Shown here in pieces: positions 14,711 to 20,848 of a stretch of DNA of 20,848 nucleotides; positions within the stretch are counted from its first letter, which is position 1, and the number at the start of each line of letters is the position of its first letter. The notes under the pieces are model-generated. The model saw nothing but the letters and a program-made list of their open reading frames with translations. It ran no database searches and was not told the DNA's origin. The position numbers and the translations under genes were made by a program. The DNA comes from Candidatus Peregrinibacteria bacterium CG_4_9_14_0_2_um_filter_41_14 (GTDB lineage: Bacteria; Patescibacteriota; Gracilibacteria; UBA1369; UM-FILTER-41-14), in contig PFRW01000046.1 in NCBI GenBank assembly GCA_002788755.1, positions 1 through 20,848 of the forward strand. Direction: 5' to 3'.

Positions 14711-15163
14711 ATGCGACATCGATATAACAAGATCGTTCTAAACAAATCCAAGGCTCATACTAGAGCGTTAGTACGTAGTTTGATTACTTCTCTGGTTAAA
14801 TACGGCCAAATCAAGACAACAGCTCCTAAAGCTAAAATCCTACGTAAAGAAATCGAAAAACTAATTAGCCGATCAAAGAAAAGACAACAAGTACACGCAA
14901 TTCGTGAAGCAAACAAAGTTTTCTTTGAAAAGGATGTTACTAAAAAATTCTTTGACGAATACCTACCCAACGTAAAAGATCACCAATCTGGCTACACAAA
15001 GACATACAAAATTGGTAACCGTCTAGGTGATGATGCCTCTATGGTTCTAATCAAACTTACTCATTTTGAAGCCAAAGCAGAAGCTCCAGCTGAAGCCAAA
15101 CCAAAAGCGGCAAAAGAAAAAGGCAAGAAAGAAAACAAGGCAGCTGAAGCGGCTGCTAAATAA
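14711..15163 (+). CDS. rplQ: 50S ribosomal protein bL17
   Basis: bL17 is near the tunnel exit of the 50S. MRHRYNKIVLNKSKAHTRAL with LVRSLITSLVKYGQIKTTAPKA is diagnostic. The core ends near residue 117; the protein extends to 150 with an Ala/Glu/Lys-rich tail ending KAAEAAAK. That tail shares 25 of its last 27 bases with the end of rpsE. It follows rpoA, the common alpha-operon order. Confidence 0.96.
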   Translation: MRHRYNKIVLNKSKAHTRALVRSLITSLVKYGQIKTTAPKAKILRKEIEKLISRSKKRQQVHAIREANKVFFEKDVTKKFFDEYLPNVKDHQSGYTKTYKIGNRLGDDASMVLIKLTHFEAKAEAPAEAKPKAAKEKGKKENKAAEAAAK

Positions 15164-15183
15164 AGCATTAACTTACCCTTACA

Positions 15184-15618
15184 ATGAAAACACTAATTCC
15201 AAATTCCAAACAAATCGAGCGTAAATGGTACGTAGTTGATGCAAGTCTCTTGCCACTTGGTCGTTTAGCTACTGTTATTGCCGACACTCTTCGTGGCAAA
15301 AACAAAACAACTTTCCTCCCTTCTCAAGATATGGGTGACCACGTCATTGTGATCAATAGCCAAAACATTAAACTTACAGGTAATAAATGGGATGATAAAA
15401 AGTATTATCGACATAGTGGTTATATCGGTAGCCTTAAAACTACAACTGCCAAAAAATTACATGAAGACAAACCAACAGAAATCATTAAACTAGCAGTTGC
15501 AGGAATGATTCCACGTAACCGTCTTAAAAAAGGTGTACTAGAAAAGCTTTATGTTTACACTGGTATGGAACACCCTCACGAGGCTCAACAACCTGAAACA
15601 TTAAAACTTAAAAAATAA
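15184..15618 (+). CDS. rplM: 50S ribosomal protein uL13
   Basis: uL13 is an early 50S assembly protein. KWYVVDASLLPLGRLATVIA (residues 14-33) and the RHSGYIGSLK stretch near residue 80 are family signatures, followed by AVAGMIPRNRLKKGVLEKLYVY. It has 144 aa, as expected. The pairing rplM-rpsI is nearly universal; here it follows rplQ directly, with no truA between. Confidence 0.97.
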   Translation: MKTLIPNSKQIERKWYVVDASLLPLGRLATVIADTLRGKNKTTFLPSQDMGDHVIVINSQNIKLTGNKWDDKKYYRHSGYIGSLKTTTAKKLHEDKPTEIIKLAVAGMIPRNRLKKGVLEKLYVYTGMEHPHEAQQPETLKLKK

Positions 15619-15636
15619 TTCTAACTCCAATTAATA

Positions 15637-16068
15637 ATGGCGAATAAGAAGACCGAAATCATCGATATGAACTTATCAGGCAAATACCATTACGCTAATG
15701 GTAAACGTAAAGCTGCCGTTTCTCGCGTTCGTATTTATGAAGATGGTAAAGGCGAAATTTACATCAACAATCAAACAGCTGAAGAATTCACAAACACTAA
15801 AGAAGAGTTAGAAAAACTTACCGCTCCCCTAAAAATGACTGGGAACACAGGTAAATATACAATTACAATCAAAATTAGCGGTGGTGGTTATATGTCTCAA
15901 GCAGAATCTGCTCGTCATGGTATTGCCAAAGCTTTACAAGAAATGGATCCAACTTTACGTACTACACTTAAAAAAGCCGGTTTTATTACCCGCGATTCAC
16001 GTGTTAAAGAACGTAAAAAGTTTGGTCTTAAGAAGGCTCGTCGTTCACCTCAATTCAGCAAACGTTAG
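15637..16068 (+). CDS. rpsI: 30S ribosomal protein uS9
   Basis: uS9 has a C-terminal tail that reaches the P-site tRNA anticodon. HYANGKRKAAVSRVRIYE near residues 18-35 and the end, GLKKARRSPQFSKR, are diagnostic. The terminal arginine that contacts the P-site tRNA is present. It is 143 residues; the first 16 or so (MANKKTEIIDMNLSGK) are an extension compared with the 130-aa form. It ends TAG, 11 bases before trmD. Confidence 0.97.
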   Translation: MANKKTEIIDMNLSGKYHYANGKRKAAVSRVRIYEDGKGEIYINNQTAEEFTNTKEELEKLTAPLKMTGNTGKYTITIKISGGGYMSQAESARHGIAKALQEMDPTLRTTLKKAGFITRDSRVKERKKFGLKKARRSPQFSKR

Positions 16069-16079
16069 TACCCTCTCCT

Positions 16080-16730
16080 ATGCGTTTTGATGTAATCACG
16101 CTATTCCCCAACCTTTGCGAAGGTTATTTAGGAGACAGTATTTTAAAACGCGCAATTGATCAAAAATTAATCTCGATTAATTTTTGGCAACTGCGCGATT
16201 TTAGTGATGATGCAAAACATCACAAAGTGGATGACACCCCCTACGGTGGTGGCGCTGGCATGGTCATTCGCCCTCAACCATTATGGAATGCAATTACCGA
16301 AGTAAAAAAGCACAATCAAGGCCCTGTAATCTACCTAACCCCCCAAGGACCCGTTTTAACCCAAAAGCAGGCCGTAGAACTAAGCACAGGCCCCAAGGAG
16401 TTAATTTTATTATGCGGACGTTACGAAGGAATCGACCAACGCATCCGCGAGACCCTAATTGACCGCGAAATCTCCATTGGCGAATACGTCCTCACCGGCG
16501 GCGAACTCCCTGCCCTCATTTTAATCGATACCATTAGCCGTCTAATCCCCGGCGTAGTTGGCGACGAAGAATCCGTAGCCGAAGACTCCTTCAGCAAAAA
16601 ACTTCAAGGAAAAAGAGAATACCCCCACTACACCCGCCCCGCCGAATTCAACAACATGAAAGTCCCCGATGTCCTTTTATCAGGAAACCACGCCGAAATT
16701 GAGAAATGGCGAACAGAGAGGTTAAGCTAG
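16080..16730 (+). CDS. trmD: tRNA (guanine-N1)-methyltransferase TrmD
   Basis: TrmD makes m1G37 in tRNA, preventing +1 frameshifts. It has the SPOUT trefoil-knot motifs LLCGRYEGIDQR (110-121) and SIGEYVLTGGELPAL (132-146), plus VDDTPYGGGAGMV (50-62). The catalytic aspartate in EDSF is residue 169. EYPHYTRP and LLSGNHAEIEKWR complete the signature. At 216 aa it is shorter than the usual 230-255, mostly by lacking C-terminal residues beyond RTERLS. It usually belongs to rpsP-rimM-trmD-rplS; here it sits behind rpsI with an 11-base gap. Codon choice shifts toward C-ending codons. Confidence 0.96.
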   Translation: MRFDVITLFPNLCEGYLGDSILKRAIDQKLISINFWQLRDFSDDAKHHKVDDTPYGGGAGMVIRPQPLWNAITEVKKHNQGPVIYLTPQGPVLTQKQAVELSTGPKELILLCGRYEGIDQRIRETLIDREISIGEYVLTGGELPALILIDTISRLIPGVVGDEESVAEDSFSKKLQGKREYPHYTRPAEFNNMKVPDVLLSGNHAEIEKWRTERLS

Positions 16731-16745
16731 TATGGTTATGCTGAT

Positions 16746-16771
16746 ATTTTGTGCTAAAATAATCACAAAAT
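16746..16771 (+). promoter_or_regulatory. extended -10 promoter inside an inverted repeat, before the P-type ATPase
   Basis: TAAAAT at 16755-16760 is preceded by TGC, forming an extended -10 element; no good -35 box is seen. It lies within a perfect 8-bp inverted repeat, ATTTTGTG (16746-16753) and CACAAAAT (16764-16771), with 10 bases between arms. The predicted transcript start is close to the right arm. Such a layout is typical of a repressor operator; that it is one is inference. Confidence 0.4.
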
Positions 16772-16783
16772 TTACCACCACCC

Positions 16784-19441
16784 ATGCCCAAACCTTCTCA
16801 CCTAAAATTCACCAATCTTAAAACGGGCCTAAGCCACAAAGAAGCGTTTACACTTCAAACAAAATATGGGTTTAACACTATCGAGCAAAAAGAAAAGAAA
16901 AACCTCCTCATCATATTTCTGGCAGAGTTTAAAGATTTAATGATCATCCTTCTCATTATTGCGGCCGTAATTGCCATAATTAACAACGAACTAGTAGACG
17001 GTATCGTTATTTTAGCGATTGTCATGCTAAACGCTGTCATTAGTTTTGTGCAGCAGTATCGAGCCGAAAAAGCGCTGGAAGCCCTCCAAAACCTCGTTTC
17101 TCCACATGCAAAAGTAATCCGCGAAGGCAAACCACAGTTAATTAGCGCCAAAGATGTTGTACCGGGTGATATTCTTATCGTAGAAAGTGGCGATCGTATT
17201 GCGGCCGATAGTATTGTTGTGGAAAATAGCAATTTATATACCCAAGAAAGCACATTAACCGGCGAATCGCAGCCAATTGAAAAAACCGAATACCACCAAA
17301 GTTCCAATGATACTCCTCTGCCAAGACAAATGGTCTTTATGGGAACCGAAGTTAGTAACGGCTTTGCTAAAGTCCAAGTTGTTAATATTGGAACCAGAAC
17401 AAAGTTTGGGCGCATTGCCGACCTAACTCAAACCACCAAAAAAGTCGAAAGCCCACTCCAACGCGAAATCAAAAGAATTGGTATCTTTGTCACAAAAATC
17501 ACCCTTGGTATCACAGTTGTACTATTTTTTATTGGCTACTTAATCCAAGGTAAAGAACTTGTAGACACCTTGTTATTTGCCACCTCTGTAGCCGTAGCCG
17601 CAGTACCCGAAGGTCTTCCCGCCACCATTACCATTGCCCTAGCATTAGGTGTTCAACGACTAGCCAAAAAGAAAGCGATTGTTAAACAACTGGCATCCGC
17701 CGAAACCCTTGGCAGTACCTCATGCATCATCACCGACAAAACCGGTACACTTACCCGCAACGAAATGACAGCCATACTCATTATCACCCCCGAAAATCAA
17801 TATGAAATTACTGGTAATGGCTATGCACCAACCGGCCAAATTACATGCAATAGTCAACCAGCAACCGCCAACCAACACTTGCGATTAATCAAACTTGCCG
17901 GCCAATTTTGCAATACAACTCTCTTAAACAAAAAGAAAAACAAATACGAAGTAATTGGCGACCCTACCGAAGCAGCCATTATTGTCCTACACCAAAAACT
18001 CAATTTTATTGAATTAGAAAAATACAAAGTCACTAAAACAAATCCCTTTGATAGTGAACGCAAACGCATGTCAGTACAAATTAGCGATAAAACTCAATAT
18101 CTACTGGTAAAAGGCGCCCCCGAATTCGTGCTGCAACAATGTACAAGCTACATAACCAGCGACGGTAAAAAACATAAACTGACTGAACAAATAAAAAAAG
18201 AAATTCTCACAGCAAACAGTAAAATGGCCGATCAAGCCTTACGTGTCATCGCCGTTGCCTTCCATGAGCGTCCCAACGACACAACCGAAACCAACCTCAC
18301 CTATGTAGGCTTAATCGGCATTGTCGACCCTCCACGCAAAGAGGTAAAAGCGGTTATTCAAAAAGCCAAACAAGCCGGCATTCAAATTATCGTTGCCACA
18401 GGTGATAACGGTCACACCGCCAAAGCTATCGCGCTGCAACTCGACATCATCACCCCCAACGCCATTATAAAGACGCACGAAGATATTAAAGATATGAACC
18501 TATATGACCTGCAACAACTTCTAAAAAACAATACTGATATTTTGTTTGCACGTGTAACACCGGAAGACAAATTACGGCTTGTTCAAGCTCAACAAGCTAA
18601 TGGCCAAGTTGTTGCCGTAACCGGCGATGGTGTAAATGATGCACCCGCCCTAAAACAAGCCGACATTGGCGTAGCAATGGGCATTGCCGGCACGGATGTA
18701 AGTAAAGAAGCCGCCAACATGATCCTCGCCAACGACAAATTTACAACAATCATCAACGCCATCCAAGAAGGCCGTAACGTTTACATCAATCTCAAAAAAA
18801 TCATCTTTTACCTATTCTCAAGCAATATTGGTGAGATTATAACTATCTTTTTAGCAATTCTCCTCAATCTACCAGCACCATTAACGGCCATTCTCATCCT
18901 CCTCATTAACGTAGGAACCGACTCCCTACCCGCAATTGCCCTAAGTGTCGACACCTCCGACCACGACTTACTCACAGTGCCTCCGCGACCAAAAGAAACT
19001 CGCATTCTCGAAAAAGAGTATCTAATCCACGTAATCTCGATTGGACTAGTCATTGGACTAATCACAATTGGAACATTTGTAAGCGTTCTTTACAGTAATG
19101 GTTGGCATTGGGGCAATCCGATTACCGATCAACTACACACCAAAGCAATCACCGCCGCTTTTGTTTCATTAATTCTTGTTCAATTCTTTAACGCCTTTAA
19201 CGCCAGCAGTCTGGGCTCTTCAATTCTTAAAATTAATCTTTGGAAAAAGGAATTACTACTTCTAAGTACAATCGCTACTTTGCCACTCGTCTTCGCAATT
19301 ACGGAACTGCCCTTGTTTCAAAAAATATTTAGTATAACCTCACTATCTCCACAACTTTGGCTCACAATCTTCCTTCTTGCTTTTTCTGTCATAATTATTG
19401 ATGAGCTTTACAAATTAATCATTAAGCCTAAAAATGCCTAA
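16784..19441 (+). CDS. P-type ATPase, P2A-like (probable Ca2+ exporter)
   Basis: An 885-residue P-type cation ATPase with ten membrane segments: about 44-66, 70-90, 237-255, 262-290, 672-692, 698-718, 745-769, 787-803, 822-841 and 857-880. Catalytic motifs are TGES (159-162), phosphorylated D318 in DKTGTLT, KGAPE (443-447), TGDN (539-542) and GDGVNDAPAL (614-623). The transport site resembles SERCA: PEGL at 275-278, N681 and E684 in the fifth segment, and N709, T712 and D713 in the sixth. The SERCA E908 position in the eighth segment is not acidic here (NAFNASSLGSS). The family pumps Ca2+ out of the cytosol; Mn2+ or other P2 cations remain possible. The gene has its own promoter candidate and overlaps the next gene by 8 bases. 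Confidence 0.92.
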   Translation: MPKPSHLKFTNLKTGLSHKEAFTLQTKYGFNTIEQKEKKNLLIIFLAEFKDLMIILLIIAAVIAIINNELVDGIVILAIVMLNAVISFVQQYRAEKALEALQNLVSPHAKVIREGKPQLISAKDVVPGDILIVESGDRIAADSIVVENSNLYTQESTLTGESQPIEKTEYHQSSNDTPLPRQMVFMGTEVSNGFAKVQVVNIGTRTKFGRIADLTQTTKKVESPLQREIKRIGIFVTKITLGITVVLFFIGYLIQGKELVDTLLFATSVAVAAVPEGLPATITIALALGVQRLAKKKAIVKQLASAETLGSTSCIITDKTGTLTRNEMTAILIITPENQYEITGNGYAPTGQITCNSQPATANQHLRLIKLAGQFCNTTLLNKKKNKYEVIGDPTEAAIIVLHQKLNFIELEKYKVTKTNPFDSERKRMSVQISDKTQYLLVKGAPEFVLQQCTSYITSDGKKHKLTEQIKKEILTANSKMADQALRVIAVAFHERPNDTTETNLTYVGLIGIVDPPRKEVKAVIQKAKQAGIQIIVATGDNGHTAKAIALQLDIITPNAIIKTHEDIKDMNLYDLQQLLKNNTDILFARVTPEDKLRLVQAQQANGQVVAVTGDGVNDAPALKQADIGVAMGIAGTDVSKEAANMILANDKFTTIINAIQEGRNVYINLKKIIFYLFSSNIGEIITIFLAILLNLPAPLTAILILLINVGTDSLPAIALSVDTSDHDLLTVPPRPKETRILEKEYLIHVISIGLVIGLITIGTFVSVLYSNGWHWGNPITDQLHTKAITAAFVSLILVQFFNAFNASSLGSSILKINLWKKELLLLSTIATLPLVFAITELPLFQKIFSITSLSPQLWLTIFLLAFSVIIIDELYKLIIKPKNA

Positions 19442-19709
19442 TATTGAGATCGTCAAAAAGATGCTCAAAGAAAATGACTACGTCCGCATTAAGGTGCTGC
19501 CCAACAGCTCCAAAAATAAAATAACCGAAATCCTCAGCGACAATACCATTAAAGTCCGCATCACCGCTGCCCCCGAAAAAGGCAAAGCCAATAAAGAACT
19601 AGCTAAATATCTCTCAGATATCCTCAATCTCCCAAAATCCGCAATTACAATCATTAGCGGCCAAACCGAACAAGTCAAACTCCTTAGAATCACTAACCCC
19701 CAAGAATAG
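19434..19709 (+). CDS. DUF167/YggU family protein
   Basis: A 91-residue protein of the DUF167 (YggU) family; its molecular role is not established. Visible family features are VRIKVLPNSSKNKI (17-30), IKVRITAAPEKGKANKELAK (39-58), and the closing ITIISGQTEQVKLLRI pattern. It starts within the last 8 bases of the ATPase gene and its TAG shares a base with the GTG of rsmA, so the three are most likely co-translated. The neighbour does not reveal its function, though family members often lie near genes for nucleic-acid metabolism. Confidence 0.85.
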   Translation: MPNIEIVKKMLKENDYVRIKVLPNSSKNKITEILSDNTIKVRITAAPEKGKANKELAKYLSDILNLPKSAITIISGQTEQVKLLRITNPQE

Positions 19710-20497
19710 TGCGCGAACTCAAAGCCAAAAAATCACTCGGCCAAAACTTTCTACATAATCAAGACGTGCTTCACAAAATTATAGAAGCGGGCGAAGTTAC
19801 CAAAAATGATCTAGTCGTTGAAATAGGCCCCGGCAAGGGCGCCCTAACAGAGCATTTAATTAAACATGCCGGCAAAGTTATCGCCGTCGAAAAAGATCCA
19901 CGCCTTGTCCCCTTTTTACACACAATCTTCACAAGTTCTGCACAACTGGAAATCACCGAAGGCGACGCCCTTCAATACCAACCACCCAAAGAACCCTACA
20001 AAATCATCGCCAACATTCCCTACTACATCACCTCTCCCCTCCTTACCCACTTTTTACTGGAACAGTACGAACAAAATAATCTCCCCCAACTAATCGTTTT
20101 ACTAATTCAAAAAGAAGTCGCCCAGCGCATCTGCCACCCCAACCGCAACAGCGTCTTGTCTCTATCCGTCAAAATCTTCGGAACACCGGAACTCATTGCC
20201 ATCGTCCCCCCATCCGCCTTTAAGCCGGCACCTAAGGTCGATTCCGCCATCATCAAAATCAGCAATATTCAAGCACCACTGGTTGATAACCCGCGCAAGC
20301 TAATCAAATTGATCAAAATGGCTTCATCTTCACCACGCAAAAAGTTGGTTAATAATTTAGCGGCGGCACTACATAAGGAAAAACCGGAAATCGAAGCACT
20401 ATTAAAAAAGCTCCAGATCGATTCTACCGTCAGGGCAGAAAAGCTGGAGCTTGAGGAGTGGATGAAGTTATTTAAAGAGATAGAAAGAGTACTCTAA
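19709..20497 (+). CDS. rsmA: 16S rRNA (adenine1518/1519-N6) dimethyltransferase RsmA/KsgA
   Basis: RsmA dimethylates two adjacent adenines in 16S helix 45 and acts as a late 30S checkpoint. SAM-binding motif I is EIGPGKG (38-44), with E61, GDA (85-87) and the catalytic NIPYY (102-106). VPPSAFKPAPKVDSA (166-180) is the C-terminal family signature. The length of 262 aa is typical. The start codon is GTG, whose G is the last base of the preceding TAG; the conserved N-terminus AKKSLGQNFLHN supports it. It converges with the SLH gene, leaving 19 bases. Confidence 0.95.
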   Translation: MRELKAKKSLGQNFLHNQDVLHKIIEAGEVTKNDLVVEIGPGKGALTEHLIKHAGKVIAVEKDPRLVPFLHTIFTSSAQLEITEGDALQYQPPKEPYKIIANIPYYITSPLLTHFLLEQYEQNNLPQLIVLLIQKEVAQRICHPNRNSVLSLSVKIFGTPELIAIVPPSAFKPAPKVDSAIIKISNIQAPLVDNPRKLIKLIKMASSSPRKKLVNNLAAALHKEKPEIEALLKKLQIDSTVRAEKLELEEWMKLFKEIERVL

Positions 20498-20516
20498 AAA
20501 CAAACTTATTGTGGGC

Positions 20517-20848
20517 TTACTTACAAAGCGTATCATAAGTTAATTCATAAGGTGCGGCTAACGCTTCTCTATCAATCCCACCACCATCACATACAATTGC
20601 TTTCAAGTTCTTAAAATCAGTATCATACCTATCTAAAATTGTAACCAATTGACCCCTTGTAACCGCATCATTTGGTCCAAAATTACCATTATCATAACCA
20701 GAAATTACACCTTTGTTCACCATATTATTAAGTGCTTCTGCATAATAAGCACTATGATCAACATCAGGAAAAAAAAGTGGACTCAAAGCAAACACACCCG
20801 TAAGCGTAAACAACGAACCAAGCAGAACAAAAGCCACAGCAGATAGCT
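20517..20848 (-). CDS. small SLH-domain surface protein, N-terminus cut by window edge
   Basis: At least 110 residues, continuing past the window. The visible N-terminal part is a hydrophobic segment (SAVAFVLLGSLFTLTGVFAL) resembling a signal peptide with cleavage near ALS. A single S-layer homology domain follows: FPDV, then a helix with YYAEALNNMVNKGVISGY, then NFGPNDAVTRGQLVTILDR. SLH domains attach proteins to cell-wall polymers or S-layers. The remainder (about 30 residues) has two cysteines, one at the penultimate position. The GTG at 20835-20837 could serve as a start, but the frame is open to the edge and the true start is probably farther out. Usually three SLH domains occur; one suggests a small envelope protein. 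Confidence 0.8.
   Translation of the reverse strand, partial: LSAVAFVLLGSLFTLTGVFALSPLFFPDVDHSAYYAEALNNMVNKGVISGYDNGNFGPNDAVTRGQLVTILDRYDTDFKNLKAIVCDGGGIDREALAAPYELTYDTLCK

Noticed and set aside
16855..17415. 186-codon antisense frame within the ATPase gene
   Set aside because: Shadow of a conserved gene, without domain or initiation signal.
20488..20497. Palindrome AGAGTACTCT followed by an A-run at the end of rsmA
   Set aside because: It has no loop and no U-tract in the rsmA direction, so it is not a terminator.
20503..20541. Possible terminator of the SLH gene on the - strand
   Set aside because: AACTTAT/ATAAGTT arms are only 7 AT-rich pairs with a loop of about 25 bases; a T-rich stretch follows on the - strand, but the stem is too weak to call.
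20649..20846. + strand frame opposite the SLH gene
   Set aside because: The - strand frame encodes a recognisable SLH domain and signal peptide; the + frame encodes basic low-complexity sequence.
1..20848. Glycine recoding of UGA as in Gracilibacteria
   Set aside because: All genes are full length under the standard code and no in-frame TGA is present, so there is no positive evidence of recoding.

Overview
The window is a large, compact ribosomal-protein superoperon plus a few housekeeping genes from a bacterium that most resembles the Candidate Phyla Radiation (Patescibacteria). The evidence is the S10-spc-alpha gene order, the absence of rpmD (bL30) between rpsE and rplO (a general trait of CPR genomes), small proteins, moderately AT-rich DNA, and a short SLH-domain surface protein at the right edge. 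I cannot assign a lineage within the CPR from this sequence alone. All 37 genes read with the standard code. None ends in TGA: I count 32 TAA and 5 TAG.

Layout. Positions 1-176 hold the 3' end of rpsJ. A 130-base gap (177-306) follows that can fold into two consecutive RNA domains. Then come, all on the + strand: rplC, rplD, rplW, rplB, rpsS, rplV, rpsC, rplP, rpmC, rpsQ, rplN, rplX, rplE, rpsN, rpsH, rplF, rplR, rpsE, rplO, secY, adk and map. After a 102-base gap with a good sigma-70-like promoter follow infA, rpmJ, rpsM, rpsK, rpsD, rpoA, rplQ, rplM, rpsI and trmD. A second gap (16731-16783) carries a promoter-like element inside an inverted repeat. It leads into an overlapping cluster: a Ca2+-type P-type ATPase, a DUF167/YggU protein and rsmA. 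On the - strand, convergent with rsmA, lies the C-terminal part of an SLH protein cut by the window edge. There is no rRNA, tRNA, CRISPR array or mobile element, and no gap above 130 bases.

How the genes work together. Almost everything builds or matures the ribosome, or handles its products. The r-proteins and RNA polymerase alpha are co-transcribed with SecY (membrane insertion), Map (N-terminal Met removal), Adk (nucleotide balance), IF1 (initiation), TrmD (tRNA m1G37) and RsmA (16S dimethylation). The Ca2+ ATPase and SLH protein are the only envelope-related genes besides SecY.

Most interesting signals. (1) The structured rpsJ-rplC spacer: a three-way-junction-like fold followed by a bulged hairpin, with repeated arms that permit alternative pairings; it is a candidate r-protein leader I do not recognise. 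(2) No Shine-Dalgarno sequence anywhere, together with a recurrent AACTA element upstream of 12 genes and pyrimidines just before the start codons. (3) Complete avoidance of UGA. (4) The ATPase promoter whose -10 box lies inside a perfect 8-bp inverted repeat. (5) A 25/27-nt match between the 3' ends of rpsE and rplQ.
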